Shown in pieces: positions 1 to 6,761 of a DNA stretch of 10,940 nt. The stretch spans positions 1 through 10,940 of the forward strand of contig CAZKVH010000030.1 in assembly GCA_964556165.1 (NCBI GenBank), in the 5' to 3' direction. The translations under genes and the position numbers were made by a program. Under the pieces are notes generated by a model that was given only the letters and a program-made list of their open reading frames with translations, had not been told where the DNA came from and ran no database searches. Numbering within the stretch: the stretch's first letter is position 1; each line of letters opens with the position of its first letter. Origin of the DNA: JAQVEM01 sp964556165 (GTDB lineage: Bacteria > Actinomycetota > Humimicrobiia > Humimicrobiales > Humimicrobiaceae).

Positions 1-2
1 TG

Positions 3-383
3 CTTGCCGTTGTCTTCGCAGTAATCGGGCATAACTGGATGATTTACATTGGGTTCAGGGGAGGAAAAGGTGTCTCTACTTTTATAGGGGGGCTGCTTTA
101 CCTTTCACCGGTATCATTTTTCTTCCTTTACCTCGTTTTTGTACCAATCGCTCTTCTAATACTTAAGGATTCCTATGTCGCCACCGCGTTTGCTTTTTTT
201 GCATTTTCTTTTTTTCTCTGGGCCTATAAAGGAAATTTATGGTGGCTTGCTTTTGGAATATTTATTACTATAGTGTATATTATAAAAAGTTATGGTCTGC
301 TAAAATCGTATTATACGGAAAACAGAAAAGACGTTAATCCGATAATTAAAAAAATATTTAAACCATTTTTTAAAGGAATGTAA
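3..383 (+). CDS. plsY: Acyl-phosphate:glycerol-3-phosphate acyltransferase PlsY, 3' part
   Basis: The reading frame enters from the left edge, so the 126 visible residues are the C-terminal part of a protein that is usually about 200 residues; the ATG at 39 is internal. PlsY is an integral membrane enzyme that moves the acyl group from acyl-phosphate to glycerol-3-phosphate, the first acylation of phospholipid synthesis in most bacteria. Seen: GHNW at visible residues 9-12 and the phosphate-binding motif RGGKGVST at 19-26, which is PlsY motif 2. Hydrophobic segments follow at about 38-55, 57-74 and 80-95, then a basic tail. The third family motif, usually like RLLxGTEnK, is divergent: around residues 98-109 there is GLLKSYYTENRK, with TEN kept, the glycine lost and two extra residues. 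The family call is firm; the start and motif 1 lie outside the window. nrdR starts 4 nt after the stop codon, so the two are probably cotranscribed. Confidence 0.9.
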   Translation, partial: LAVVFAVIGHNWMIYIGFRGGKGVSTFIGGLLYLSPVSFFFLYLVFVPIALLILKDSYVATAFAFFAFSFFLWAYKGNLWWLAFGIFITIVYIIKSYGLLKSYYTENRKDVNPIIKKIFKPFFKGM

Positions 384-387
384 AAAA

Positions 388-855
388 ATGAAATGTCCGT
401 TCTGCTCAAATCCTGACACCAGGGTTATAGATTCAAGACTGACAGATTCCAGAGATTGCGTCAGGAGGAGAAGGCTATGCGAAAAATGCGGCAAAAGATT
501 TACAACTTATGAAAGGGTCGAGACCCAGCCCATAGCAGTCATTAAAAAAGATAACACAAGAGAACCTTTTGACAGGAATAAGATACTGAGCGGTCTAATC
601 AGAGCATGTATTAAAAGAAATATAAGTACAGAGGAATTAAATAAGATTGTAGATGACATAGAAAATGAAATCTCGAATATGCCATCAAACGAGATACATT
701 CAAAGGAAATAGGAGACCTTGTCCTGAAGAGATTAAAAAACCTGGATAAAGTTGCATATATAAGGTTTGCTTCCGTTTACAAACAATTTAATGACATAGA
801 ACAATTTACCAAGGAACTCTCGAAATTAAAGAAAAAAACCGTTACTCGCAGGTAA
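388..855 (+). CDS. nrdR: Transcriptional repressor NrdR
   Basis: NrdR is the ATP/dATP-sensing repressor of ribonucleotide reductase genes. The 155-residue length is normal for the family. The N-terminal zinc ribbon has its four cysteines at C3, C6, C31 and C34 (CPFC and CEKC), with the basic run RRRR between them at 26-29, which contributes to DNA binding. The ATP-cone covers about residues 49-139 and includes VIKKDNTREPFDRNKI and a KRNIS segment. The start is ATG; AGGA at 374-377, inside the end of plsY, gives a 10-nt spacing. The gene sits 4 nt after plsY and is followed by a short hairpin with a T-run. A nucleotide-reductase target lies in the same window: nrdJ, whose promoter carries two NrdR-box-like sites at 9344-9359 and 9376-9391. 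I see no NrdR boxes in front of nrdR itself, but the promoter of the plsY-nrdR unit is outside the window. Confidence 0.96.
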   Translation: MKCPFCSNPDTRVIDSRLTDSRDCVRRRRLCEKCGKRFTTYERVETQPIAVIKKDNTREPFDRNKILSGLIRACIKRNISTEELNKIVDDIENEISNMPSNEIHSKEIGDLVLKRLKNLDKVAYIRFASVYKQFNDIEQFTKELSKLKKKTVTRR

Positions 856-871
856 TTTTAACCTGTTTTTT
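849..871 (+). terminator. Possible intrinsic terminator at the end of nrdR
   Basis: CAGGT (849-853) pairs with ACCTG (861-865) around a 7-nt AT loop and is followed directly by six T (866-871). The left arm includes the last Arg codon of nrdR and the first base of its stop codon. The stem is only 5 bp, so it may be weak. Its place between nrdR and the convergent gene at 935 supports a terminator role. Confidence 0.5.
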
Positions 872-934
872 GCCAATTTCTTTATAACAAACCGCTTTTT
901 TATAACTTTATATAATACCTCTATAAAAAAACGC

Positions 935-2092
935 CTATAATTTATATCTTAATACAGCACCGATGCTGCCTGCTTTTATCAATCTATCATTCCCCTCTAC
1001 ATCCACTATTTCACATCCCTGCTCCAGCGTATCTTCCACTATCTCATCGACTATATCATTATAAAAGGTAAGCTGCCCATCACAATAAGGACACCTATCT
1101 TTTTCTTCAAGCGTTATATAGCCACAATCATCACAGATATAGCCTTTATGAGTAAACTGCCTGTCGTATATCAGGATTTTAATTTGCTCAATCAATAAGG
1201 ACCTTATGGTGGCATCAATTCCAAGCATACCCATTCCATTTGGATTTAATTCATCAATCAGTCTGTCAATAAGACTGTTTTTAACTCCTGCCTCGAACTT
1301 ATCAATAACTTCCCTTGCTTTTTCTATAATCAATGAAGATTTCAAATCAGATTCTGCAAAAATACTTCCTATAAGCACGGACTCAAGGTAACTATGAATG
1401 TAACTCATAAATTTAGGAAGTATTTCCTTCCTGCCTGATAATATAAGATAATCAAACTTTTTTTCTTTAAAAAGCTCCAGGGTCTTATCATTAATCATTT
1501 TAAAAAAATGATGAAGCTTTTCCTCCAGTCTCCCGAGTATTTTTTTCTCCCTGAACGCTGCCTGGCTCCTAAAATTAACTTTAGAGGGAACATCACTTAC
1601 AAAAGTAGCAAGGCACTCATTGACTTCACCAAGATAAATAGAGTTTATCTGCGCTTTTTCCCTATCAACCATAAGAACACCATATTTTTTAGAATTATTA
1701 ACAAGATTTCTTATGTTCTGTGTATAAGGCTTCGGGTCAATTATTATTTTTGACCTCATTATTATAGGTAACCTGAACTCTTCCCACATACCATCCCCGG
1801 AACAAAAAATTGCCAGCGTTCTTGTTGAGTCTGTTCTGAACTTATCGCTTACAAATCTTTTAACCCTTTCGAAGATTTCATATATTTCCTTTTTATCATT
1901 CTTATCGATATTAACATCGGCCTCCAGTTTTTCCCTGCTGCTTACAATCATAGAGTTCAATCTTGTCTGATAATTCTTTTTGGAAGTCCTTGACCTGTCG
2001 ACCATCAAATAGACGCTTATCACCGGCCTAGCAGTCAACTTGTAATTTAATATTTTATCAAAGCCTGAATTTCCTGCTCCAGAATATAACAT
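935..2092 (-). CDS. baeRF-type protein (bacterial eRF1/Vms1-like) with zinc ribbon
   Basis: This 385-residue protein resembles the bacterial/archaeal eRF1-like (baeRF) families, relatives of eukaryotic release factor 1 and Vms1, which are thought to act on stalled ribosomes or peptidyl-tRNA; no exact substrate is known for most. Seen, counting from the ATG at 2092: an N-terminal strand VISVYLMVDRSR (25-36), a central RNase H-like stretch opening with YGVLMVDREKAQINSIYLGE (137-156), a helix after FRSQAAFREKK (174-184), and a C-terminal L7Ae-like domain carrying a zinc ribbon (C320, C323, C334, C337). In eRF1 the central-domain loop holds GGQ, and many baeRFs have a GG-W-S-Q variant; here the glycines are missing and only SQ (176-177) remains. 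A longer frame begins at TTG 2101, but AGGAGG at 2102-2107 abuts that TTG and lies 9 nt from the ATG, so I choose the ATG. The exact baeRF subfamily (I lean to family 10) is uncertain. Confidence 0.72.
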   Translation of the reverse strand: MLYSGAGNSGFDKILNYKLTARPVISVYLMVDRSRTSKKNYQTRLNSMIVSSREKLEADVNIDKNDKKEIYEIFERVKRFVSDKFRTDSTRTLAIFCSGDGMWEEFRLPIIMRSKIIIDPKPYTQNIRNLVNNSKKYGVLMVDREKAQINSIYLGEVNECLATFVSDVPSKVNFRSQAAFREKKILGRLEEKLHHFFKMINDKTLELFKEKKFDYLILSGRKEILPKFMSYIHSYLESVLIGSIFAESDLKSSLIIEKAREVIDKFEAGVKNSLIDRLIDELNPNGMGMLGIDATIRSLLIEQIKILIYDRQFTHKGYICDDCGYITLEEKDRCPYCDGQLTFYNDIVDEIVEDTLEQGCEIVDVEGNDRLIKAGSIGAVLRYKL

Positions 2093-2101
2093 AAAATTCA
2101 A

Positions 2102-2107
2102 CCTCCT
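2102..2107 (-). promoter_or_regulatory. Shine-Dalgarno site that sets the baeRF start
   Basis: Read on the minus strand, AGGAGG stands directly against an in-frame TTG (2099-2101) and 9 nt before ATG (2090-2092). Zero spacing is not workable, so the ATG is the likely initiation codon and the protein loses three residues compared with the longest frame. Confidence 0.75.
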
Positions 2108-2256
2108 ATTCTCTCACCAGGCGCTCACGGCATTTTCTAAAACAAAAAATATTTATTTGTGATTATCCAGTTATCATGCCATAAACTTCCATTTATAAAT
2201 AAAATTTATTATTATTAACATCATTATACAATATTAATTCAAGAAAGAGAGCAGCC

Positions 2257-3111
2257 GTGTTTGGGTATATCGGTTATAAAATTCTTGAACTAATTGTTAT
2301 TTTAACCCCTTATCCCGTAACATATTTGATTGCGGAATTTGGTGCAAGGCTCTGGTTCTTAACCGGCAACAAAGTTGATATAATAAAAAACAACATTTCA
2401 AATGTCCTGGGCATTGATTTCAACAGTGCTAAAACACGTGAAATAGCCCTGAGGATTTTTATAAACTGGGGAAAAAATATCGCAGATTTTCTTAAACACC
2501 CTGTTATAACCCGTGAAAAACTTAAGAAGAGAATAGAAGTTAGAGGTCTGGAAAATCTGGACAACGCTTTAAAAAAAGGAAAGGGCGTTGTAATCTTTAC
2601 GGCCCATATTGGAAATTTTGAGTGGGGAGCTTGCAAGCTGGCTACTGAAGGATATAATATCTGGGGTGTGAGTGACTACAGAAAAAACAACCTGACAAGA
2701 AACTTTTTTGAATCAAGAAGATTATCCAAAGGTCTTAAGACCCTTTATATAAACAAGATTTTAAATGTTTTTAGAATACTAAAAAACAATGAAATAATAG
2801 CTATTCCTTCTGATTTTGACCCTACCGGGCATGCGGCAAAGCCTTTTAAATTCTTTAGCAAAAGTGCCTACTTTCCAACAGGAGCGGTACATGTAGCCCT
2901 AAAGTCAGGCGCACAATTATTGCCCAGCTTTATCTGGAGAAAAGATAAGTATAACCATTTACTAACAATCGGAAGCCCTATAAAATTAGAATTAAAAGGA
3001 GAAAAAGAAATACTCATTAATAAAAACATGACTAAAATTCTAAATGTCATGGAGAAATATATAAGCAGCCACATCTCTGAATGGGAAATGTTCCATAATA
3101 TATGGGAATAA
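2257..3111 (+). CDS. LpxL/PatA-type membrane acyltransferase (LPLAT family)
   Basis: A 284-residue protein of the HtrB/LpxL lipid A acyltransferase-like superfamily, which also contains the actinobacterial phosphatidylinositol mannoside acyltransferase PatA. These membrane-associated enzymes transfer a fatty acyl chain to a glycolipid. Seen: an N-terminal hydrophobic helix (about 8-28); the catalytic HX4E motif as HIGNFE, with H117 and E122; SDFDPTG at 185-191 followed by FFSKSAYFPTGAVHVAL (199-215), the usual second conserved block; and a C-terminal WEMFHNIW (276-283) close to the family's ending. The start is GTG with only a weak GAAAGAGAG upstream; no other start codon occurs between it and the preceding in-frame stop. 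Lipid A genes are not visible here, and the neighbouring evidence for an actinobacterium favours a PIM-type or other glycolipid substrate, but sequence alone does not settle it. It stands alone, divergent from the baeRF gene. Confidence 0.83.
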   Translation: MFGYIGYKILELIVILTPYPVTYLIAEFGARLWFLTGNKVDIIKNNISNVLGIDFNSAKTREIALRIFINWGKNIADFLKHPVITREKLKKRIEVRGLENLDNALKKGKGVVIFTAHIGNFEWGACKLATEGYNIWGVSDYRKNNLTRNFFESRRLSKGLKTLYINKILNVFRILKNNEIIAIPSDFDPTGHAAKPFKFFSKSAYFPTGAVHVALKSGAQLLPSFIWRKDKYNHLLTIGSPIKLELKGEKEILINKNMTKILNVMEKYISSHISEWEMFHNIWE

Positions 3112-3154
3112 AAAATAATTACATTTAATATATAGAAGACAGTATATTCAAAAA

Positions 3155-3175
3155 AAATTATAAATTTTATAATTT
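3155..3175. repeat. Perfect 10-bp AT-only inverted repeat
   Basis: AAATTATAAA (3155-3164) and TTTATAATTT (3166-3175) are exact reverse complements around one T. It lies between the acyltransferase and ATPase genes. It could be a weak terminator, an operator or a chance palindrome in very AT-rich DNA; no protein can be assigned to it. Confidence 0.45.
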
Positions 3176-3260
3176 ACTGCCGTTACTATGTGTGCTTTAA
3201 TATTATAGCGCCTGGAACTACAGGACATTCTTTATATGCAACACTGGACAGAATTTTAGA

Positions 3261-6095
3261 TTGAAAATAAAAGCTAGGAAAAATAAATACAATACCGTGC
3301 TCAGTCCTCCTATAGAATTATTCTGGCATAATAAGTCCATAGAAGAAATTGCAAACAGGTTAAACACCAATCTTAAAACCGGGATAAGCGAAAAAGAAGC
3401 TGAGGACAGAATCTCAAAATACGGGCTTAATGAGCTTGAAGAAAAAAAAGGCAGAACACCTTTTAAAATATTCATATCCCAGTTTAATGATTTTATGATA
3501 TGGATACTTATCGCTGCTGCTTTCATCTCTGGAATAATTATAAAAGAGATAACTGATGCTATCGTAATACTTGCAATACTTATATTAAATGCAGTTTTAG
3601 GCTTCGTACAGGAATTCCGGGCAGAAAAAGCGCTGCTTGCTTTAAAAGAAATTGCCTCACCCGGCGCACTGGTGATAAGGGAAGGCAGGGAAAAAAATAT
3701 CTACTCCAAAAACCTTGTCCCGGGGGACATCATAAAACTCGTAGCAGGAGACCTGGTTCCTGCAGACTGCAGGGTAATCGAAAAAACAAACCTGCAGGTT
3801 AATGAATCGATTCTTACGGGTGAATCAATCCCGGTAAATAAAGTTACTGAACCCATATACGAAGAAAACCTTCCTCTCGGAGATAAAAAGAACATGCTCT
3901 TCAGTGGCACTACTGTAGTAAAGGGTAGATGCATCGCTGCTGTCACCGGTACGGGACAGAACACCGAGATTGGTAAAATTGCAAGCATGGTCCAGGCAGA
4001 AGATGAATTAACACCACTGCAAGTTGAATTAAAAGCTGTTGGTAAAACAATCGGGATAATTTGCCTGGTAGTAAGTTTGATTGTTTTTTTATCAGGGATA
4101 CTCAAAGGAAACCCGGCATCACAGATGTTTCTTGTTGCAGTCGCACTTGCAGTCGCTTCAATACCAGAGGGTCTTCCAGCCATAGTTACCGCATCTCTTG
4201 CTCTTGGTGTGCAAAAAATGGCGAAAAATAATGCCATAGTTCGAAAGCTGAGCTCGGTAGAAACACTGGGCAGTGTATCTGTTATATGCACGGATAAAAC
4301 AGGTACCCTTACTGAAAACAAGATGATGGTACGAAAAATATTTTCGGGATTAAACGAGGATAATGATTACGATAAATTCATAGAAAAACATAACAGAATG
4401 GACAATACAGGAAAAACATTACACTTAAAAACGCACGGAAGCAACGATGCACTAAGCCTCCTGCTAAAAAATGCTGTCCTGTGCAACGACGCATATTACT
4501 CCAATAAAGATACCGGGCAAATTATTGGAGACCCTACAGAAGCAGCGCTTATTGAGCTTGGGAACAATTACTCGATAGATAAAAGCGAACTGGAAAAAGA
4601 TTACCCCAGAAAAATGGAGGAACCTTTTGACTCTGAACGTAAGATGATGAGCACTATAAATGAAATACCATCTTATGATATAAATAACAATCACAGATAC
4701 ATCTTATTCTCAAAAGGAGCCCCTGAAGTAATATTGAATAAGTGTACCGGTGTAATTAAAAACGGAAAAATAGAGAAACTTACTGTCGAGGAAAGAGAAA
4801 AAATCAACAGTTACAATTACTTCCTGGCAGGTAAAGCCATGAGGAACCTCGCTTTTGCTTTTAAACAGCTTGAGGACCTTCCTCCGGAGACAAGGATTCA
4901 GGAAACTGAAGAAGACATGATATATCTGGGAATGGTTGGGATGATCGACCCTCCCCGACCGGAAGTATATGACGCAATAGAAAAATGCAAAAGAGCCAAC
5001 ATAAAGATTGTAATGGTGACAGGCGACCATAAAATTACAGCCCGTGCAATCGGTGAAGAACTCAATATACTGGGCAGTAATGATAAAATTGTTGACGGTG
5101 CAGAATTTGACCAGCTCAGCAAAGAAGATCTTGAAAATCAGATAGAAGACATAAGAATATTTGCAAGAGTCTCGCCATCAAATAAAGTAGAGATTGTAGA
5201 AGCTCTAAAGAAAAAAAATCACATAGTAGCCATGACGGGAGATGGAATAAACGACGCCCCCTCATTAAAAAAAGCGGATATCGGTCTGGCTATGGGTATA
5301 GTCGGAACTGATGTAAGCAAAGAGTCAAGTGATATAATTTTAACCGACGACAATTTTGCGACAATAGTAAGGGCCATCAAACAGGGAAGGGTTATATATG
5401 ATAACATTAAGAAATTTATACTGTTCCTACTTTCCTGCAATATTTCGGAAGTTCTTCTTATGTTCATCTCGATTCTTGTAGGTGACTACATCTTCTATCT
5501 TATAACCGGACAGAAAGGATTCATTTATATACCACTTTTACCAGTGCAGATACTCTGGATGAACCTGATAACCGACGGGCTCCCTGCTCTTGCACTGGGG
5601 ATGGATCCCCCGGAAAAAGACGTAATGGATAGAAAAGCGACAAGAGAAAAGGAACGGATTTTAAGCAGAAATGGGCTGCTTTTAATACTGTGGCAGAGTG
5701 CAGTTTTAACATCGGGTGCTCTTTTCATATATTTTGCCGGACCGATTATATTTAATGCCGGTTATCTTAGTGGTGATCTTGAAATTTTCCAGACATCAGT
5801 ATTCACCACCCTGGTTATAAGCCAGCTTCTACATACCTACAACTTTAGATTTCAGCACAGGGGTATATTCAGGAAGAACATTTTTGAAAATAAGTTACTA
5901 AATCTCGCAGTGGCAGCATCCATTTTGCTCCAGATTGGAATCATATATATACCCTGGCTGCAAAAAATATTCAAAACTACCGGACTCGGCGTTTATCACT
6001 GGATATTAATTGTAATCTGCTCGATTACGAGCGTACTCATCATAAACTTTATAAATGAAATCACCTATAAAAAAAGAAATAAAAATATTAACTAA
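3261..6095 (+). CDS. SERCA/PMR1-like P-type Ca2+-transporting ATPase
   Basis: A full-length type II cation ATPase of 944 residues that would export Ca2+ across the cell membrane at the cost of ATP. Seen in order: N-terminal cation-ATPase domain (WHNKSIEEI at 22-30); M1-M2; actuator domain with TGES (186-189); M4 with PEGLP (302-306); phosphorylation motif DKTGT with D345; nucleotide-binding KGAPE (485-489); TGDH (587-590); hinge TGDGINDAP (659-667); then M5-M10. Ion-site residues match SERCA in M4 (E303), M5 (N727 and E730 in NISE) and M6 (N768, T771, D772), so Ca2+ is favoured over Na+/K+ or H+. At the M8 position near 855 I read Gln instead of the SERCA Glu, so the second site may be altered. 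The start is TTG at 3261 with no good Shine-Dalgarno; no ATG, GTG or other TTG lies between it and the upstream in-frame stop at 3198. GTG at 3297 is an alternative start. Confidence 0.93.
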   Translation: MKIKARKNKYNTVLSPPIELFWHNKSIEEIANRLNTNLKTGISEKEAEDRISKYGLNELEEKKGRTPFKIFISQFNDFMIWILIAAAFISGIIIKEITDAIVILAILILNAVLGFVQEFRAEKALLALKEIASPGALVIREGREKNIYSKNLVPGDIIKLVAGDLVPADCRVIEKTNLQVNESILTGESIPVNKVTEPIYEENLPLGDKKNMLFSGTTVVKGRCIAAVTGTGQNTEIGKIASMVQAEDELTPLQVELKAVGKTIGIICLVVSLIVFLSGILKGNPASQMFLVAVALAVASIPEGLPAIVTASLALGVQKMAKNNAIVRKLSSVETLGSVSVICTDKTGTLTENKMMVRKIFSGLNEDNDYDKFIEKHNRMDNTGKTLHLKTHGSNDALSLLLKNAVLCNDAYYSNKDTGQIIGDPTEAALIELGNNYSIDKSELEKDYPRKMEEPFDSERKMMSTINEIPSYDINNNHRYILFSKGAPEVILNKCTGVIKNGKIEKLTVEEREKINSYNYFLAGKAMRNLAFAFKQLEDLPPETRIQETEEDMIYLGMVGMIDPPRPEVYDAIEKCKRANIKIVMVTGDHKITARAIGEELNILGSNDKIVDGAEFDQLSKEDLENQIEDIRIFARVSPSNKVEIVEALKKKNHIVAMTGDGINDAPSLKKADIGLAMGIVGTDVSKESSDIILTDDNFATIVRAIKQGRVIYDNIKKFILFLLSCNISEVLLMFISILVGDYIFYLITGQKGFIYIPLLPVQILWMNLITDGLPALALGMDPPEKDVMDRKATREKERILSRNGLLLILWQSAVLTSGALFIYFAGPIIFNAGYLSGDLEIFQTSVFTTLVISQLLHTYNFRFQHRGIFRKNIFENKLLNLAVAASILLQIGIIYIPWLQKIFKTTGLGVYHWILIVICSITSVLIINFINEITYKKRNKNIN

Positions 6096-6210
6096 AAATA
6101 ACCATCAGGAGTCGGTCTTTTTATTTATTCAATATGCTGTCTTAAAAAAGAGAAATTATTAAAAAGATATGTTATGATTTTTATAAATAATTAATCGTAA
6201 TAATCAGCCA

Positions 6211-6759
6211 GTGTCATTAAAGAAAAGAATTAACAAATCAATATTTGAACTAACAATCGGTGATATAACCAATGAAGAGACAGAGGCAATAGTAAATGCT
6301 GCAAATGACCAGTTATCTCCCGGCGGCGGTGTTTCGGGCGCCATCCACAGAGCAGCCGGACCCGGCCTCTGGAATGAGTGCAGAACTCTTGGAGGCTGTA
6401 AAACAGGCGAAGCCAAATTAAGCGGAGGACATAACCTTAGAGCAAAATATGTAATCCACACTGTAGGTCCGGTATATAGCGGAAGTGCAAGTGATACCCG
6501 CGATTTAAGAAATAGCTACCACAATAGTCTCCTGGTTGCCTCGAGAAATAAGATAAAGAGCATTTCTTTCCCATCAATTAGCACAGGGATTTTTGGTTAC
6601 CCCACTGGAGAAGCTTCTATAATAGCTATAAAGACTATAATTGATTTTTTGAATCAACACCAGGAAATCGAACTCGTAAAAATGGTTCTTTTTTCCGAAA
6701 AAGACTACCTAACTTACGAGTTGTCTCTTGAAAGTATTTTAAAAAATCAAAAAAGATAA
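6211..6759 (+). CDS. Macrodomain protein, MacroD/YmdB-like
   Basis: A stand-alone macrodomain of 182 residues. The family binds ADP-ribose, and MacroD-type members remove ADP-ribose from acidic residues and deacetylate O-acetyl-ADP-ribose. Seen: LTIGDIT (14-20), IVNAAND (27-33), GGGVSGAIHRAAGP (38-51), the MacroD-class block CKTGEAKLSGGHNLRAKYVI (63-82) with HTVGP (83-87), and the second ribose loop SISTGIFGYPTGEA (122-135). The proposed catalytic Asn is kept (N32), but the Asp that normally follows in GGGVDG is Ser here (S42), so hydrolase activity may be changed. The start is GTG at 6211 without a clear Shine-Dalgarno; the domain begins only about ten residues later, so no large part is missing. 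Its stop codon lies 2 nt from the stop of convergent nrdJ. The physiological substrate cannot be read from context. Confidence 0.92.
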   Translation: MSLKKRINKSIFELTIGDITNEETEAIVNAANDQLSPGGGVSGAIHRAAGPGLWNECRTLGGCKTGEAKLSGGHNLRAKYVIHTVGPVYSGSASDTRDLRNSYHNSLLVASRNKIKSISFPSISTGIFGYPTGEASIIAIKTIIDFLNQHQEIELVKMVLFSEKDYLTYELSLESILKNQKR

Positions 6760-6761
6760 TA

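Noticed and set aside
3211..3224. Small hairpin CCTG/CAGG before the ATPase gene
   Set aside because: A four-base stem with a six-base loop and no T-run is too short to support a regulatory call.
3701..4321. 206-residue open frame on the minus strand inside the P-type ATPase gene
   Set aside because: It lies wholly within a gene with intact catalytic motifs, has no recognisable domain and no ribosome binding site that I can see; it is a shadow of the coding strand.
6096..6210. Terminator after the ATPase gene (ACC...GGTC followed by T-run near 6105-6130)
   Set aside because: The stem is only three contiguous pairs with a mismatched extension, too weak to annotate.
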